From NCBI GenBank assembly GCA_958298945.1, contig OY282609.1, forward strand, positions 45,599,393 to 45,663,392: a stretch of 64,000 bases of DNA, read 5' to 3'. The notes beneath the pieces are model-generated. The model did no database searches and was not told where the DNA came from. It worked only from the letters and a program-made list of their open reading frames with translations. Each line of letters begins with the position of its first letter. Position 1 is the stretch's first letter. Shown in pieces: positions 63,069 through 64,000 of this stretch. The translations under genes and the position numbers were made by a program. Origin of the DNA: Atherix ibis (lineage: Eukaryota; Arthropoda; Insecta; Diptera; Athericidae).

Positions 63069-64000
63069 TATTGCTCAATATATTTAAGAGGAATATGCAG
63101 TAGTATATTTAAGAGGAATATGAAGTAGTATATTTAAGAGGAATATACAGTAGTATATTTAAGAGGAATATGAAGTAGTATATTTAAGAGGAATATGAAG
63201 TAGTATATTTAAGAGGAATATGAAGTAGTATATTTAAGAGTAATGTGAAGTAGTATATTTAAGAGGAATATGAAGTAGTATATTTAAGAGGAATTTGCAG
63301 TAGTATATTTAAGAGGAATATGCAGTAGTATATTTAAGAGGAATATGAAGTTGCATATTTAAGATGAATATGAAATGGTATATTTAAGAGGAATATGAAG
63401 TAGTATATTTAAGAGGAATGTGAAGTAGTATATTTAAGAGGAATATGAGGTAGTATATTTAAGAGGAATATGCAGTAGTATATTTAAGAGGAATATGCAG
63501 TAGTATATTTAAGAGGAATATGAAGTACTATATTTAAGAGGCATATGAAGTAGTATATTTAAGAGGAATATGCAGTAGTATATTTAAGAGGAATATGAAG
63601 TAGTATATGTAAGAGGAATATGCAGTAGTATATTTAAGAGGAATTTGCAGTAGTATATTTAAGAGGAATATGCAGTAGTATATTTAAGAGGAATATGAAG
63701 TAGTATATTTAAGAGGAATATGATGTGGTATATTTAAGAGGAATATGAAGTAGTATATTTAAGAGGAATGTGAAGTTGTATATTTAAGAGGAATATTAAG
63801 TAGTATATTTAATAGGAATATTAAGTATTATATTTAAGAGGAATATGAAGTAGTATATTTAAGAGGAATATGAAGTAGTATATTTAAGAGGAATATGAAG
63901 TAGTATATTTAAGAGGAATATGCAGTAAAATATTTAAGAGGAATATGAAGTAGTATTTTTAAGAGGAACATGAAGTACTATATTTAAGAGGAATATGAAG
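63069..64000 (+). repeat. 3,934-bp-offset block, copy 2, cut by window end
   Basis: Second copy of 59135-60066, with TTGCATATT at 63351 and TATGATGTGG at 63719. The window ends inside it, so the true extent is unknown. Small differences include GAAGTTGCAT here against AAAGTTGCAT at 59414. Confidence 0.87.

Larger units (their letters stand above)
38028..63080 (+). repeat. Right family of 12-bp palindrome sites, CT centre
   Basis: Sites start at 38028, 38865, 39426, 41039, 41600, 48490, 49251, 50764, 51199, 51609, 52546, 55731, 55966, 58900, 59135, 60420, 61133 and 63069. All read TATTG-CT-CAATA except 48490 and 49251 (TATTG-CT-AAATA, two copies of one duplicated site) and 51199 (last base G). 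Those at 38028, 38865 and 41039 follow GGTATAAGAAGTAG, a private change. The site at 61133 follows GAATATGAAGTAG directly, without the usual AATAAG monomer. Together with the left and middle families I count 32 sites in the window. Confidence 0.85.
1..64000 (+). repeat. 25-bp satellite array filling the whole window
   Basis: Every line of the window consists of head-to-tail copies of one 25-bp monomer in a single orientation; I saw no inverted block. The consensus is TATATTTAAGAGG followed by AATATGAAGTAG, with 11 A, 8 T, 6 G and 0 C on this strand (24% G+C). Common single-base variants are GAAGT to GCAGT, GAGG to GAGA, TATATTT to TATATGT or TATATAA, GGAATAT to GGCATAT, GAATATG to GAATATT, and GTAGTAT to GTTGTAT or GTATTAT. 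Length variants are a 35-bp palindrome monomer, a 26-bp AATAAATAAG monomer and a 21-bp GTATAAGAGG monomer. Both window edges lie inside the array, so its true length is unknown. Monomer size falls in the minisatellite range but the array length is that of a satellite. Heterochromatic location is inference. Confidence 0.98.

Noticed and set aside
1016..63080. CENP-B box
   Set aside because: The palindrome TATTG-CW-CAATA shares no core with the known CENP-B box, which needs TTCG and CGGG parts; neither CpG is present here.
1016..63080. The 10 extra bases as a transposon footprint or target duplication
   Set aside because: The same 10 bases are in all copies at one monomer position, with no flanking direct repeat other than the satellite. 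One ancient event copied with its unit explains them.
1..64000. CRISPR-like regular repeat
   Set aside because: Repeats are directly adjacent with no unique spacers, no leader and no cas genes, and the array is far too long.
1..64000. AAGAGGAATATG in each monomer resembles a ribosome binding site and start codon
   Set aside because: It occurs in nearly every monomer and is followed within a few codons by a stop (TAG or later TAA/TGA) in the plus frame. Chance similarity in a purine-rich repeat.
1..64000. TATATTTAA in each monomer resembles a TATA box
   Set aside because: Present in almost every monomer with no downstream gene; simply AT-rich composition.
1..64000. Telomeric repeat
   Set aside because: The unit is 25 bp, with no short G-cluster repeat such as TTAGGG, TTTAGGG or TTAGG in tandem.

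Overview
The whole 64 kb is one uninterrupted tandem array of an AT-rich 25-bp satellite. I found no gene, tRNA, rRNA, transposon, CRISPR array or unique sequence. The consensus monomer on the + strand reads TATATTTAAGAGG then AATATGAAGTAG: 11 A, 8 T, 6 G and no C. About 2,560 monomers fit in the window, and the array runs off both ends. This points to eukaryotic nuclear heterochromatin (centromeric, pericentromeric, subtelomeric, or a sex or B chromosome). Nothing here identifies the species, and I do not recognise the monomer as a named family.

The information in the window lies in its variant monomers, which mark larger repeat units. Left third (1-17 kb): a 3.81-3.89 kb duplication (1-2764 and 3812-6650), a 1,839-bp-offset pair, a 1,132-bp-offset pair, an older subfamily of the 'TATTG' palindrome monomer with a CA centre, and a second dyad (TACAT...ATGTA) seen nowhere else. 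16-20 kb: a transitional zone with a CT-centre palindrome but left-type neighbours. 25-47 kb: higher-order units offset by 3,067, 2,324/2,349, 2,174 and 1,221 bp. 48-64 kb: units offset by 736-761, 1,782, 3,169/3,170 and 3,934 bp, with a 1,450-bp duplication nested inside the 3,170-bp unit. By eye the right end is the more homogeneous part.

Several unit lengths I checked are explained to the base as 25n plus known length variants: +10 for each palindrome monomer, +1 for each AATAAATAAG monomer, -4 for each GTATAAGAGG monomer, and a few single-base losses. For example 2,349 = 94x25 - 4 + 3, and 1,782 = 70x25 + 30 + 2. So no foreign insertion hides in those units, and the array appears to have grown by unequal exchange or segmental amplification at many scales.

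The main candidates for function are a 12-bp near-palindrome (TATTG, two bases, CAATA), the only recurrent length-expanding motif, present 32 times with its centre changing from CA on the left to CT on the right; and the extreme strand asymmetry of the monomer. The four longest open frames (78-106 codons) come from the repeat having few stops on the minus strand and are not genes. All coordinates and offsets were read by eye; block edges are accurate to roughly one or two monomers.
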